NCBI RefSeq assembly: GCF_012516395.1
Contig: NZ_CP051206.1
Span: 3,762,001 to 3,826,000, forward strand
Reading direction: 5' to 3'
Origin: Dolichospermum flos-aquae CCAP 1403/13F
GTDB lineage: Bacteria; Cyanobacteriota; Cyanobacteriia; Cyanobacteriales; Nostocaceae
DNA: 64,000 bases
The position numbers and the translations under genes were made by a program. Below are positions 38,001 to 46,102 of the stretch, one piece after another. Position 1 is the stretch's first letter; each line of letters begins with the position of its first letter. The notes beneath the pieces were generated by a model. It saw nothing but the letters and a program-made list of their open reading frames with translations, had not been told where the DNA came from and did no database searches.

Positions 38001-41000
38001 GATGCTATTTCCTCCGGGACACTGAGTGCGGCGGTTACGGCCTTACAAAGTGGGATTCCGGCGATCGCTGTGAGTGCTGGTATCAATTTAGCAGAGTTCC
38101 AACAGGGCAACAAGTCCAGCACCGAAAAGGCTTATGATGTTGCTGCTAGAATGGTTGTAGATACCATTAACAAACTTCTCACCACCCAAGGTACTAACCC
38201 AGATTTATTACCCAAGGGTGTCGGTTTAAACATCAACGTTCCCGCCTACAACCCTGATAATGCCAGTCTTAAAACCTTAACAGGTGTAGCATTAACCAAA
38301 TTCGACGAAACCACCAGCCTCAACTTCAATGTTGCTAAAAACCAAAATGGTGTAACCAGCATTCTCTTAGGTTCACCCACAATTACAGGTGACATAGAAT
38401 CAGAAGGTGGTAAATTCCTAGAACGCAACATTACCATTACACCCATTGATGGTAACTGGAGTGCAAGTGCGTCCAGTCTTCAAAAAGTAGCGAGTGATGC
38501 CGCACCTTTACCTGTGAATGGGATTGCCAGTGGAGACACCACCCAAACCTCTACAGTTTTGTGGGCGCGGAGTATCTTCCCCGGTGCAGTTAAATTTGAG
38601 TATTCCACCAACTCTAACTTCAGTACCATTGCGGGGACACAAACGGCTAATGTCACTGACATTAACCTACCTGTGAAGGTGGCAGTTAGTGGACTAACTC
38701 CCAATACCAAATACTTCTATCGAGTTACAGATACCACCGGGGCAACCAGCATTGGTAAATTTAGCACAGCCGCCGCAATTGGTAACAAAACAGGCTTGAA
38801 ATTCGGTGTTTCTGGAGATTGGCGTGGCGAACTTGCCCCTTATCCAGCCGTTAGCAATGCTGATGATGCAAACCTGAAATTCTTTGTGGAATTGGGTGAT
38901 ACCATCTACGCTGACGTTGCGTCACCTGCCGTCAGAAACCCTGATGGGACAGAGAAAAAGCAAGTTATCACTGTAGATGAATATCGTGCCAAACAAGCAG
39001 AAGTTTACAGCCAAAAATACGGTGAAAATACCCTGGGTGATTTACGGGCTGCTACTTCCATCTTGGCAACTGTTGATGACCATGAAGTAGTCAATGACTT
39101 CCAAGGTGGAAAAGACTTAGCCACCGCCTCCACCGCAGATAAAACTCTATTTGGTGCAACTTCTGGCTTAGTTAACGATTCCCCACTTTACGAAAACGGT
39201 TTCCAAGCCTTCCAAGAATATAACCCCATTAGTGACCAATTCTATGGGGCAACAGGGGATACTCGCACAGCCGGAGAACGCAAACTTTACCGTTACAACA
39301 CCTTTGGTAGTGATGCCGCCACTTTCGTTCTTGATGCCCGTTCCTTCCGTGACCCAGGCTTAACAGATGTCGCTAATATTGGTGATGCCACCCAGGTAAC
39401 AAAATTCCTGACTGATTCCTTTAATCCGAATCGGACAATGTTAGGAAAAGTCCAGTTGGATGACCTCAAACGCGACTTAATCCAAGCACAGAAGGATGGC
39501 ATCACCTGGAAGTTTATCATATTGCCAGAGCCTATTCAGAATTTGGGAGTAGCGATAGCGAAGCGCTGCTGCAAGCAGTTCGCTGCCGATAGATATGAAG
39601 GCTATGCTGCTGAAAGAACAGAAATTCTCAAATTCATCAACGACAGCAAAATTAGTAACGTTGTCTTTGTCACCGCAGACTTCCACGGCACATTAGTCAA
39701 CAACCTCACCTACCAATTAGCACCAGGACAGGCACAAATCCCCACCAGTGCCTTTGAAATTATTACTGGTTCTGTAGCTTATGATGCTCCTTTTGGGCCA
39801 ACAGTGGGTAATTTCTTCCTCACTCCTGAACAGAAGGCATTTTACAATTCCCTACCTGTAGCTAATGACGTTGACAGCACAGTTAATGATAGAGACGATT
39901 TCATCAAACAAGTCATTAATGGTGGCATCAATGCTTTAGGTTATGACCCCATTGGCTTGAATAACAATCTGACTGTAGCGAATGGCTTGATTGATGCCAA
40001 GTTATTGCAAGGTGACTATGTTGCTACTCATACATACGGCTGGACAGAGTTTAACATTAACCAAGCCACCCAAAAATTGACTGTAACCACCTACGGCATT
40101 GACCCTTATACCCGTCAGGAAGTAGAAGGAAATCCCGCAGCTATATCTAGTCGTCAGCCGAAAATTGTTAGTCAGTTTGAAGTTACAGCTAATAATTTTG
40201 TGGATTTAGAGTTAAGTCAAACTGCAAATGTCACGAACGCAGTTATCGGAGACCAGGTGACATTTACCTTAACCCTCTCCAATAAAGGTTCTCTACTGGC
40301 TAACGGCATTCAAGTCACAGATTTCTTACCACAACCATTTACCTTCATCTCTGCAACACCGGAACAAGGAACTTACAACAGTCAAACCGGTGTGTGGGAA
40401 GTGGGAGAAATTGCTGGTAATGTTACCCGCACCCTGAAACTCACAGCTAAAGTGACTCAAAGTGGGGCATTGACCAATAAAGCCGAAATTACCGCCCAAA
40501 ATCAACCTGACTTTGATTCTGGTGCTGGTAATAACAACGCCCAAGAAGATGATCAAAGTTCAACTACCCTAAATATTGCTTCTAATATGGTGACACTCAA
40601 AGGTTTTGCTTCTTTACCTGCTGATACCTTCGCCGCTGGCCCGTCTGCGGGTGCAGCCGTAACTAATCCTACCAATGGACGGACTACCCCCTTTCCTGGT
40701 CAACCAGTGCAAGGTTTTAGTGGTGTCCAATTTGCCCCCAATGGTGCTGGTTCTGTCTTTTGGTTCTTAGCAGATAACGGTTTTGGCGCAAAAAATAACA
40801 GTGCTGATTTCCTCCTGCGACTTTACCAAGTTGACCCCAATTTTGCGGGTACAGAAAACGCTAATGGTTCTGTAGCGGTTCAAAACTTCATTCAACTCTC
40901 TGACCCCAATAAATTAATCCCCTTTGATATTGTCAATAAAAACACAGCCAAACGGGAACTGACCGGGGCTGACTTTGATGTAGAGTCCTTTGTGATTGAT

Positions 41001-44000
41001 GCTAAAGGCGATATTTGGGTCGGTGATGAATTTGGAACTTACCTACTACATTTCAATAGCAATGGTGTTTTATTAGATGCACCCTTCGCCACTCCTAACC
41101 TTGTTAAACTAAATACCCTCAACGGTCAAGCCCCCATTGTCATTGGCCATCGTGGTGCTAGTGGTGAACTACCAGAACATACGATTGAAGCCTACCGCTT
41201 GGCGATTTTACGCGGTGCAGACTTCATTGAACCAGATTTGGTATCCACTAAAGATGGGATATTAATTGCCCGTCATGAACCTAACCTGATTAATACCACC
41301 GATGTAGCTAGTCGTCCCGAATTTGCTAGTCGGAAAAAGACGGTGTTGGTAGATGGTGTCACTGAAGAAGGCTTCTTTGCTTCCGACTTTACCTTGGCAG
41401 AAATTAAAACTCTGCGGGCTGTAATGCCTCAAGGTTTCCGAGATCAGTTATACAACGGTCTTCTCCAAGTTCCTACCCTGGGCGAAATTATTGATTTGGT
41501 GAAAGAGGTTGAGGTACAAACTGGTAAGAAAATCGGTATTTATCCTGAAACCAAACACCCCACCTATCACGACAATTTGGGTTTGTCTCTGGAAGAAAAA
41601 CTGATTGACACCCTCAAAGTCAAAGGATTTACTGATCCCAAACGGGTTTTCATTCAGTCCTTTGAAGTCAGCAATCTCAAGGATTTAAACAACACCATCA
41701 TGCCGGCGGCTGGTGTGAATCTTCCTTTGGTACAATTGCTTGATGCCTACGATGTCGCCAACGATGGCACACTGTTGTATCAAGATGTTTACGCTCGTCC
41801 CTACGATTTCACTGTTAAGGGAGACACCCGCACCTATGGAGATTTATTAACTCCTACTGGTTTGAAAGAAATTGCTGCCTACGCTGATGGTATTGGACCT
41901 TGGAAACGGCAGATTGTTTCGGTGAAAACAGTTGATAACAATAATGATGGTAAACCTGACGATCTCAATAACGATGGTGTGATTAACGATGCGGATAAAG
42001 TTACCCTAGCACCCACCAGCTTGGTTAGTGATGCCCACAAAGAGGGTTTGCTTGTCCATCCTTACACCTTCCGCAATGAAAGCCGTTCTCTAGCATCAAA
42101 TTACAATAACAATCCTGAGTTGGAGTACCGTCAATTCATTAGTTTGGGTGTAGATGGTTACTTTACTGACTTCCCAGGGACAGGAGACTTAGTTCGGGAT
42201 CAAATTACGGCGAATCAAGTCCGATCGCCCCAAAATCCCACTGTTCTCTCTACTCCTAAATTTGATACCCTCACAGGTAAAGCCCCCATCGTCATCGGCC
42301 ACCGGGGTGCAAGTGGTGAACGTCCAGAACATACAATAGAAGCCTACAAATTAGCGATCGCTCAAGGTGCAGATTTCGTTGAACCGGATTTAGTGGTAAC
42401 AAAAGATGGTGTCTTAATTGCCCGTCACGAACCCATGTTAGCAGTCGGTGTTCTCAATACTGACGGCACAATTCAACGAGATACCAATGGCAAGCCAGTT
42501 ATCAATACTACCGATACAAGCACGGATGTTTACTTACGTGATAAATTTAGCGATCGCCTGAAAATCAAAAATTTAGATGGTCGTAATGTCGCCGGTTGGT
42601 TTGCTGAAGACTTTACCCTGGCAGAAGTCAAGGAACTAAATGCGATTGAACGGATTCCTGCTTTGCGTGGTACTACCTTTGATCAAGACGGATTGAAAGT
42701 ACCAACCTTGAAAGAAGTCATTGATTTGGTGAAACAAGTCGAACTAGAAACAGGACGCAAAATCGGTATCTATCCTGAAACCAAACATCCCACTTTCTTT
42801 CAACAGCAAGGTATCAATACTAGCCAAATCTTAGCAGACACCCTCAAAGCTGAGAACTTTACCGACCCATCTCGCGTCTTCATTCAATCCTTTGAAGTTA
42901 CTAACCTCAAGGCACTGAAAAATACCATCATGCCCACCGCAGGGATTGATATTCCTCTAGTGCAATTGTTTGGCGGTTCAGGTCGTCCTTATGATTTTGT
43001 AGTCAGTGGTGATACCCGCACCTATACCGATATTTCTACACCAGCAGGTTTAACAGAAATTGCTACCTACGCCAAAGGAATTGGACCGAATAAACAGCGG
43101 ATTATTCCTCAGTTGACGGTAGATGCCAATAAGGATGGTACTGCTGATGATCTCAATGGTGATGGTCAAATCAGTGATGGCGATCGCGTTTTAGGCACAC
43201 CCACAACCCTAATCCAAGATGCCCACAAAGCTGGTTTAATCGTCCATCTCTACACTTTAAGAAATGACGAGTTCTTCCTTCCCGATACTTACAAAAACGA
43301 CCCCGGTGCAGAGTTCCGTAAGTTCATTGATTTGGGTGTAGATGGTTTCTTTACCGACTTCCCCAAAACCGGGCGACAAGTTCTAGTAAATAATTACCTA
43401 GCTGGTACAGGCTACGCTAATCCCAACGGGAATTTAAATACCCCTTACTTCAATAATTCCCCAGAATACTTTGCTCCTAATCAACCCTACTACGGCGACC
43501 TCGTAACAGCCAATTTAAACCGCTCCCAAGGCTTTGAAGGCATGGCATTTAGCCCTGATCGTCAAACCATCTACCCGATGCTGGAAGGAACTGTTGTCGG
43601 CGATCCTGCTGGTTCTGTACGGATTTATAAATTCGATGTAGCCAGCGAAAGCTACCAAGGTTTGGTAGGACGCTATCAATTAGCCAGTACCAGCAATGCG
43701 ATCGGTGATTTCACTCCCATCAATAACAACGAGTTCCTAGTTATTGAACGGGATAATGGCCAAGGTAGTACCGCCCTTTTCAAGAAGATATTCAAAGTTG
43801 ATTTTAGCAAAATTGATGCTAATGGCTTTGTCTCCAAAGAAGAAGTAGCCAACCTTCTCAATATCCAAGACACCAATGATCTCAATGGTGACGGCAAAAC
43901 TACCTACGATATGCCTTTCCAAACCATTGAAGATGTGTTGGTAATTGATAGCAAAACCATTTTGGTAGCAAACGATAACAACTATCCCTTCTCTATCGGT

Positions 44001-44741
44001 CGTCCTCCCGCGATTGACAACAATGAGATGGTGGTATTGGAATTAGACAAACCCCTCGCCCTTGATTCCCGTTTAGGTATATCTGCGTCTATAGCAGAAG
44101 CTACCCAATATATTGCCGGAACAACTGGTAAAGATGATTTGTTTGTCAGTGGTGGCACTGATGGCATCAACGACACCATCTTCACTGGTGCAGGTAATGA
44201 CACAGTTGATACTGTCTTGGGGGCAATTTCTCCCTTTGCTGGTAACAATATCGTTGATTCGGGTAGCGGTGATGATACTATCTTTGTGAATAAGGGCGAT
44301 CGCGCTTTCGGTAGTGATGGTAATGACACCTTTGATGCGAGAGATGGTCAAGGTGGCAACCGCATATCCGGTGGTGTGGGTGATGATACCTTCTATTTAG
44401 GTAGCAATGACCGCGCTTTGGGTGGTGATGGTAAAGATATCTTCAGAGTTAGTCTTGGTGGTGGTAACTTAATTTCCGGTGGTGCCGGTGCTGACCAATT
44501 CTGGATTGTCAATGCTGAATTACCCAAAGCTGCTAATACCGTGCTTGACTTCCAACTTGGTACTGATGTCATCGGTATTCAAGGTGCTGTCAGTTTAGGT
44601 ATTACCACATCCACACTCAAGTTAAATCAAGTTGGTGCAGATACCGCGATTGTCTTCAATAATCAAACTTTAGCGACTCTGACTGGGATTCAAGCCAGTA
44701 GTTTGAGTTTGACAGATCCTAAACAGTTTATCCTTGCTTAG
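32085..44741 (+). CDS. Giant RTX multi-phosphatase (EEP, phytase, SurE x2, PhoD, GDPD x2)
   Basis: This 4218-residue secreted protein joins many phosphorus-releasing domains. In order: EEP nuclease/phosphatase (1-390; VIMGDQNADPLDGD, SDHR); phytase-like esterase propeller (400-785); beta-propeller 3-phytase (790-1150; DADDPAIYVN from D806); second phytase-like propeller (1165-1575); two SurE nucleotidases (1579-1860 and 1862-2130; LLVNDDGYQAKGI, SGTLSAAV); PhoD with FN3-like lead (2136-2700; ELGDTIYAD, VDDHEVVND, TADFHG); DUF11 (2705-2825); a third phytase-like propeller in two halves (2830-3005 and 3770-3990) enclosing two GDPD domains (GHRGASGE..PEHT); RTX repeats (4005-4120; GSGDDTIFV, GGVGDDTFY, GGAGADQFW) and a C-terminal secretion tail. 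There is no signal peptide, so type I export is expected. It would free phosphate from nucleotides, phytate, phosphomonoesters and phosphodiesters. Domain borders are approximate. Confidence 0.92.
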   Translation: MVLTTVRFSQFNASLNRNTAGQLVTDLSTPNNAQAKTVAEIIQRNNPDVLLINEFDYSPAAVNLFRQNYLQISQNGATPVNYSYFYISPSNTGIASGFDLNNNGTTVTTPGTTGYGDDAFGFGNFPGQFGMLLLSKYPIDTANVRTFQNFLWKDMPGNLLTNDPTVDNSATSINENLNGFYSPEEINVLRLSSKSHWDVPITVNGETVHVLVSHPTPPTFDGTEDRNGKRNSDEIRFWADYITPGKGDYIYDDGGKKGNLAAGSSFVIMGDQNADPLDGDSYNNAIRQLLLNPSINTNVIPTSLGAPQQATLQGQANNNHKGNPAFDTADFADTAPGNLRTDYVLPSSDLQISKSEVYWPSNTDANFPLVGTFNSSLPGGFPSSDHRLIYADVQVGETEPGKTDVSAGFKGQTIFNTGFIPSGAAGTVNGQQVALGGLSGVTYDAVNNRYYAISDDRSQNARFYTFTLDPVTNTVTFTNVVQLKDINGNPFAANSLDPEGIALTSNGTVFISSEGEVRPDLGASRVTNPFIKEFNLTTGQEIRSLAVPKKFNPVVQDTNNNNVVDTGDTQTSGVRNNLAFESLSITPDQKTLFTATESALFQDGAISTTTTSSRSRIIQYNLVTGQPEKEYLYITDPIAKTPNPSNGSADNGLVDLLAIDNRGTLLALERSFAVGQGNTIKIYEITLQGATDINTVDSLSSLTADQLAAIQPAQKRLLLNLDTLNLPNSDGNHPTGTDNIEGLAFGPKLADGTQSIVLVSDNNFGATQFTQIITLSADVVPTVTPIVETRPALLDDGSLPFSQRADADDPAIYVNATDSSKSLVVTSVKNGGLRIYDLAGNLLQTINPSNPDIRYNNVDLQYGFTLGGQKVDIAVASDRNNDKLAIFKINPNSTNGNFLENITDSSAATIFQSVPFAPSYSASSKSSYGLGLYRSQITNDYYVFTSRRQTGDVAQLKLVDKGNGKIGYEVVRSFTIPSSTTAGASAQTEGMVADQETGFLYIGQEDVGIWKFDAEPNGGSTGKLIEKVKAEGGKNLTNDVEGLTIYYGKNGTGYLLASSQGDNTFAAYTREGNNDFLGRFGVGNNGGIDSVQESDGADVINLPLGPNFPYGVFITQDGANDPATIVSGENISSNFKLVPWENIVATLPQVLKIDTTSYNPRNPVPQPRLTNYEFTNLPKLGTTSKGQDIFLGGFSGLYFQGIAVNGNLQFVTHTDRGPNGDPTGANRPFYLPDFQPEIVSFELNKQTGAITITKRTGLFDKNGTTPLTGLPNLQAGANGTAYTDEVAVNLDGQVIANKALGADLEGIVIAPNGDYWLVDEYRPAIYNFDVNGKLLNRYIPQGTATALEPDAAAGTFGTEVLPAVYGQRRNNRGFEAVALEGSKLYAFIQSPIDNPDNANDTTSRNSRNLRILEFDIISKQVTGEYLYLLDNITAAGNAKTDKIGDAVSLGNGKFAVVERDDLGTNASNKLIYQINLAGATNINNSANFTLPAGKTIEQLTPAELTTAKITPVSKSLIANAAQLGYTGVEKLEGLALVSPNTLALINDNDFNVSGNTPTEKLGILELPYNLTTPQPKPSLNILLVNDDGYQAKGINVLYDKLVAAGHKVTLVAPKTQQSGQGTAIDTDKVFQPIEVVNYAPNKWYVDGKPVIATWTGLDFVVKQRPDLVISGINEGENLGLEGIISGTLSAAVSAVHQGVPSIAVSAGIILSERAAGYPSTDKAYQVGANYVVDLIAQLQAKQGNQPQLLPDGIGLNVNIPADNPITGIAFTEFDLAGSFDFKFGQLPANFGTGQSILYSQNSLPAGATPKPTSEGEQFLADKITVTAFDGDWGTTASQRQALAPRLSLTVPNLVNPIATASKSLNILLVNDDGYQAKGIDVIYNALVAAGHNVILVAPKTQQSGKGTSINTDKIFQNMEVVEFDGAKNKWYVDGTPVVATWAGLDYILPSQENLAKPDLVISGINEGENVGFDAISSGTLSAAVTALQSGIPAIAVSAGINLAEFQQGNKSSTEKAYDVAARMVVDTINKLLTTQGTNPDLLPKGVGLNINVPAYNPDNASLKTLTGVALTKFDETTSLNFNVAKNQNGVTSILLGSPTITGDIESEGGKFLERNITITPIDGNWSASASSLQKVASDAAPLPVNGIASGDTTQTSTVLWARSIFPGAVKFEYSTNSNFSTIAGTQTANVTDINLPVKVAVSGLTPNTKYFYRVTDTTGATSIGKFSTAAAIGNKTGLKFGVSGDWRGELAPYPAVSNADDANLKFFVELGDTIYADVASPAVRNPDGTEKKQVITVDEYRAKQAEVYSQKYGENTLGDLRAATSILATVDDHEVVNDFQGGKDLATASTADKTLFGATSGLVNDSPLYENGFQAFQEYNPISDQFYGATGDTRTAGERKLYRYNTFGSDAATFVLDARSFRDPGLTDVANIGDATQVTKFLTDSFNPNRTMLGKVQLDDLKRDLIQAQKDGITWKFIILPEPIQNLGVAIAKRCCKQFAADRYEGYAAERTEILKFINDSKISNVVFVTADFHGTLVNNLTYQLAPGQAQIPTSAFEIITGSVAYDAPFGPTVGNFFLTPEQKAFYNSLPVANDVDSTVNDRDDFIKQVINGGINALGYDPIGLNNNLTVANGLIDAKLLQGDYVATHTYGWTEFNINQATQKLTVTTYGIDPYTRQEVEGNPAAISSRQPKIVSQFEVTANNFVDLELSQTANVTNAVIGDQVTFTLTLSNKGSLLANGIQVTDFLPQPFTFISATPEQGTYNSQTGVWEVGEIAGNVTRTLKLTAKVTQSGALTNKAEITAQNQPDFDSGAGNNNAQEDDQSSTTLNIASNMVTLKGFASLPADTFAAGPSAGAAVTNPTNGRTTPFPGQPVQGFSGVQFAPNGAGSVFWFLADNGFGAKNNSADFLLRLYQVDPNFAGTENANGSVAVQNFIQLSDPNKLIPFDIVNKNTAKRELTGADFDVESFVIDAKGDIWVGDEFGTYLLHFNSNGVLLDAPFATPNLVKLNTLNGQAPIVIGHRGASGELPEHTIEAYRLAILRGADFIEPDLVSTKDGILIARHEPNLINTTDVASRPEFASRKKTVLVDGVTEEGFFASDFTLAEIKTLRAVMPQGFRDQLYNGLLQVPTLGEIIDLVKEVEVQTGKKIGIYPETKHPTYHDNLGLSLEEKLIDTLKVKGFTDPKRVFIQSFEVSNLKDLNNTIMPAAGVNLPLVQLLDAYDVANDGTLLYQDVYARPYDFTVKGDTRTYGDLLTPTGLKEIAAYADGIGPWKRQIVSVKTVDNNNDGKPDDLNNDGVINDADKVTLAPTSLVSDAHKEGLLVHPYTFRNESRSLASNYNNNPELEYRQFISLGVDGYFTDFPGTGDLVRDQITANQVRSPQNPTVLSTPKFDTLTGKAPIVIGHRGASGERPEHTIEAYKLAIAQGADFVEPDLVVTKDGVLIARHEPMLAVGVLNTDGTIQRDTNGKPVINTTDTSTDVYLRDKFSDRLKIKNLDGRNVAGWFAEDFTLAEVKELNAIERIPALRGTTFDQDGLKVPTLKEVIDLVKQVELETGRKIGIYPETKHPTFFQQQGINTSQILADTLKAENFTDPSRVFIQSFEVTNLKALKNTIMPTAGIDIPLVQLFGGSGRPYDFVVSGDTRTYTDISTPAGLTEIATYAKGIGPNKQRIIPQLTVDANKDGTADDLNGDGQISDGDRVLGTPTTLIQDAHKAGLIVHLYTLRNDEFFLPDTYKNDPGAEFRKFIDLGVDGFFTDFPKTGRQVLVNNYLAGTGYANPNGNLNTPYFNNSPEYFAPNQPYYGDLVTANLNRSQGFEGMAFSPDRQTIYPMLEGTVVGDPAGSVRIYKFDVASESYQGLVGRYQLASTSNAIGDFTPINNNEFLVIERDNGQGSTALFKKIFKVDFSKIDANGFVSKEEVANLLNIQDTNDLNGDGKTTYDMPFQTIEDVLVIDSKTILVANDNNYPFSIGRPPAIDNNEMVVLELDKPLALDSRLGISASIAEATQYIAGTTGKDDLFVSGGTDGINDTIFTGAGNDTVDTVLGAISPFAGNNIVDSGSGDDTIFVNKGDRAFGSDGNDTFDARDGQGGNRISGGVGDDTFYLGSNDRALGGDGKDIFRVSLGGGNLISGGAGADQFWIVNAELPKAANTVLDFQLGTDVIGIQGAVSLGITTSTLKLNQVGADTAIVFNNQTLATLTGIQASSLSLTDPKQFILA
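39556..39579 (-). repeat. 24-bp small dispersed repeat inserted in frame in the PhoD domain
   Basis: This is the reverse complement of the 24-mer at 10820 and 16821. It stands between GCGA (39552-39555) and TCGC (39580-39583); removal restores GTAGCGATCGCTGCCGAT. The host protein then reads NLGVAIAADRYEGYAAER, the normal PhoD text. With the insert it reads VAIAKRCCKQFAAD, eight residues longer, at about residues 2490-2500. Confidence 0.92.
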
Positions 44742-44758
44742 AATATAATTCTCCTGTT

Positions 44759-44785
44759 GGGGTTTAGCGCAATGCGTTAAGCCCC
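44759..44785 (+). terminator. Intrinsic terminator of the RTX gene
   Basis: GGGGTTTAGCGC and GCGTTAAGCCCC form a stem with an AAT loop 17 bp after the stop codon, followed by TGATTTTTAG. It resembles the hairpin at 22187-22215. Confidence 0.7.
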
Positions 44786-44807
44786 TGATTTTTAGTGTTA
44801 CGAGGTA

Positions 44808-45078
44808 CAGTTTTTATCACAAAACCGTAGGGGCGCAGGGCCTGCGCCCTCCATTGTATTTGATTAAAGCGAGAATTGCTGTAACATAACATAAATCTCA
44901 TTTTCCCAATCCCTATCGCCTTCCCATCATCCCCCCAAACAGCGATTACTAGTACAGCACGGCGTAAATAAAACAACCATTCTCAATCACTAAAAAGCTT
45001 ACGCCATATTATTTTTGACTTTTGACTTTTGACTTTTGACTTCCGCCTTGCGGTACTAGGTCGTGCTTCGCTATCGCT
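44808..45078. repeat. ~265-bp segmental duplication, copy 1
   Basis: From CAGTTTTTATCACAAAACCG to GTGCTTCGCTATCGCTTA it matches 46103-46367 with few changes and small indels. It includes a GGGGCGCAGG/CCTGCGCCC hairpin, a CAGCGATTACTAGTACA block, tandem TTTTGAC units and the small repeat GCTTCGCTATCGC. The last bases overlap the stop codon of the VapC gene at 45078. Confidence 0.85.
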
Positions 45079-45479
45079 TAGAGAAAAGGATTAATAATTT
45101 GTAATCCTTCCACCGTAAAACCGTGTTGCATATCCTCTGAATAGAGTTGATTGACATTAACTGATAGTGCGCTGGCGATAATTAAACTATCCCAAAATGA
45201 GAATAAATATTTTGTTCTTAATGCGGATGCTTTCAACAATATATTCAAATCGAGTTCAACGATATGATGAATTTGATAAAAACCTTGAATAAGATTTTGA
45301 ATTTGATTTTCAGGAAATTTTCCTTTTTTGATTAGGTTTACACAAACTTCATTGATTACCTGGGTACTTAAATAAAGTCCTGTTTGTATAGCTAGATGGT
45401 TAGCAATTTGATGTTTTCGGATATCCTGGCTCTGATTAAGTGCATATATCCAGATATTTGAATCTAAAAAAGTCGTCAT
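45078..45479 (-). CDS. vapC: VapC-type PIN domain ribonuclease toxin
   Basis: A 133-residue PIN protein: MTTFLDSNIWIYALNQSQDI (first Asp), the central Glu in STQVINEVCVNL, and FSFWDSLIIASAL with LYSEDMQHG (remaining acidic residues). All four catalytic acids are in place. The layout equals that of the interrupted PIN gene at 16013-16426. Follows its antitoxin by 4 nt. Such toxins cleave RNA, often tRNA or rRNA. Confidence 0.9.
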   Translation of the reverse strand: MTTFLDSNIWIYALNQSQDIRKHQIANHLAIQTGLYLSTQVINEVCVNLIKKGKFPENQIQNLIQGFYQIHHIVELDLNILLKASALRTKYLFSFWDSLIIASALSVNVNQLYSEDMQHGFTVEGLQIINPFL

Positions 45480-45483
45480 CTTT

Positions 45484-45702
45484 TTATTCGGTTTCGTAAA
45501 TTTCTTCTCGTTTCATTGGATTTAATTGTTCTATATTTAAAGGATGCTCCAATAAATATTGGAGGTAATTTCCAGATTGTTCAGAGGTTTCTTGTTGAAG
45601 AGTGACTTTAACTATATTGGGTTGTTTTAACTGTTGTTGGTACTGTTCGGGAATTTTTATCATCCCATTTTCAATAGTGGTTTGAAATTCTACAGTAATC
45701 AT
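45484..45702 (-). CDS. vapB: VapB-type antitoxin
   Basis: A 72-residue protein (MITVEFQTTIENGMIKIPEQYQQQL, then PNIVKVTLQQE) with an AbrB-like strand-rich half and the tail MKREEIYETE. The REEIY tail is shared with the antitoxin at 16416-16652, suggesting related pairs. Upstream 45703-45970 holds HIP1-bearing repeats and no gene. Confidence 0.83.
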   Translation of the reverse strand: MITVEFQTTIENGMIKIPEQYQQQLKQPNIVKVTLQQETSEQSGNYLQYLLEHPLNIEQLNPMKREEIYETE

Positions 45703-45970
45703 ATATATTTTCTTACTCTTTGCTCGCTTGTTAATTGTATTATAGCTGAATTTATTTCCATTACCATTCCTAACAGCATCAAAGCGATCGCATCCCCATC
45801 AGCGATATCTTCAGTCAGCTTCGCAATCGCACCCCCAAATCTCCCAAACAGCAATGTCTACGACGTTTAACTACACACCTACTCAGGTAAGATTCTTGAG
45901 GAAAAATTTTAAATATCTAACTTTTGATAGATGCCAGACTTTTGTATACTCGATATCATGTCTTTGCTGT

Positions 45971-46021
45971 TTCAGCAGTTTTATCAATGTTGGGGACAGT
46001 AAACAGTTTGTCTTTGCTTAG
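45971..46021 (+). pseudogene. Remnant of an RTX gene 3' end
   Basis: The frame reads SSFINVGDSKQFVFA and stop, parallel to SSLSLTDPKQFILA and stop at the end of the giant RTX gene (44741). Only this short tail survives, about 1.3 kb downstream of the intact gene end. Confidence 0.65.
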
Positions 46022-46102
46022 GATTTGATTCGAGCGCATCCAGGCGTTGGGGGAGTACAGAAAATAGTAGTACAGCTATGCACCCCGTCCCTTGCCTTAT
46101 CC

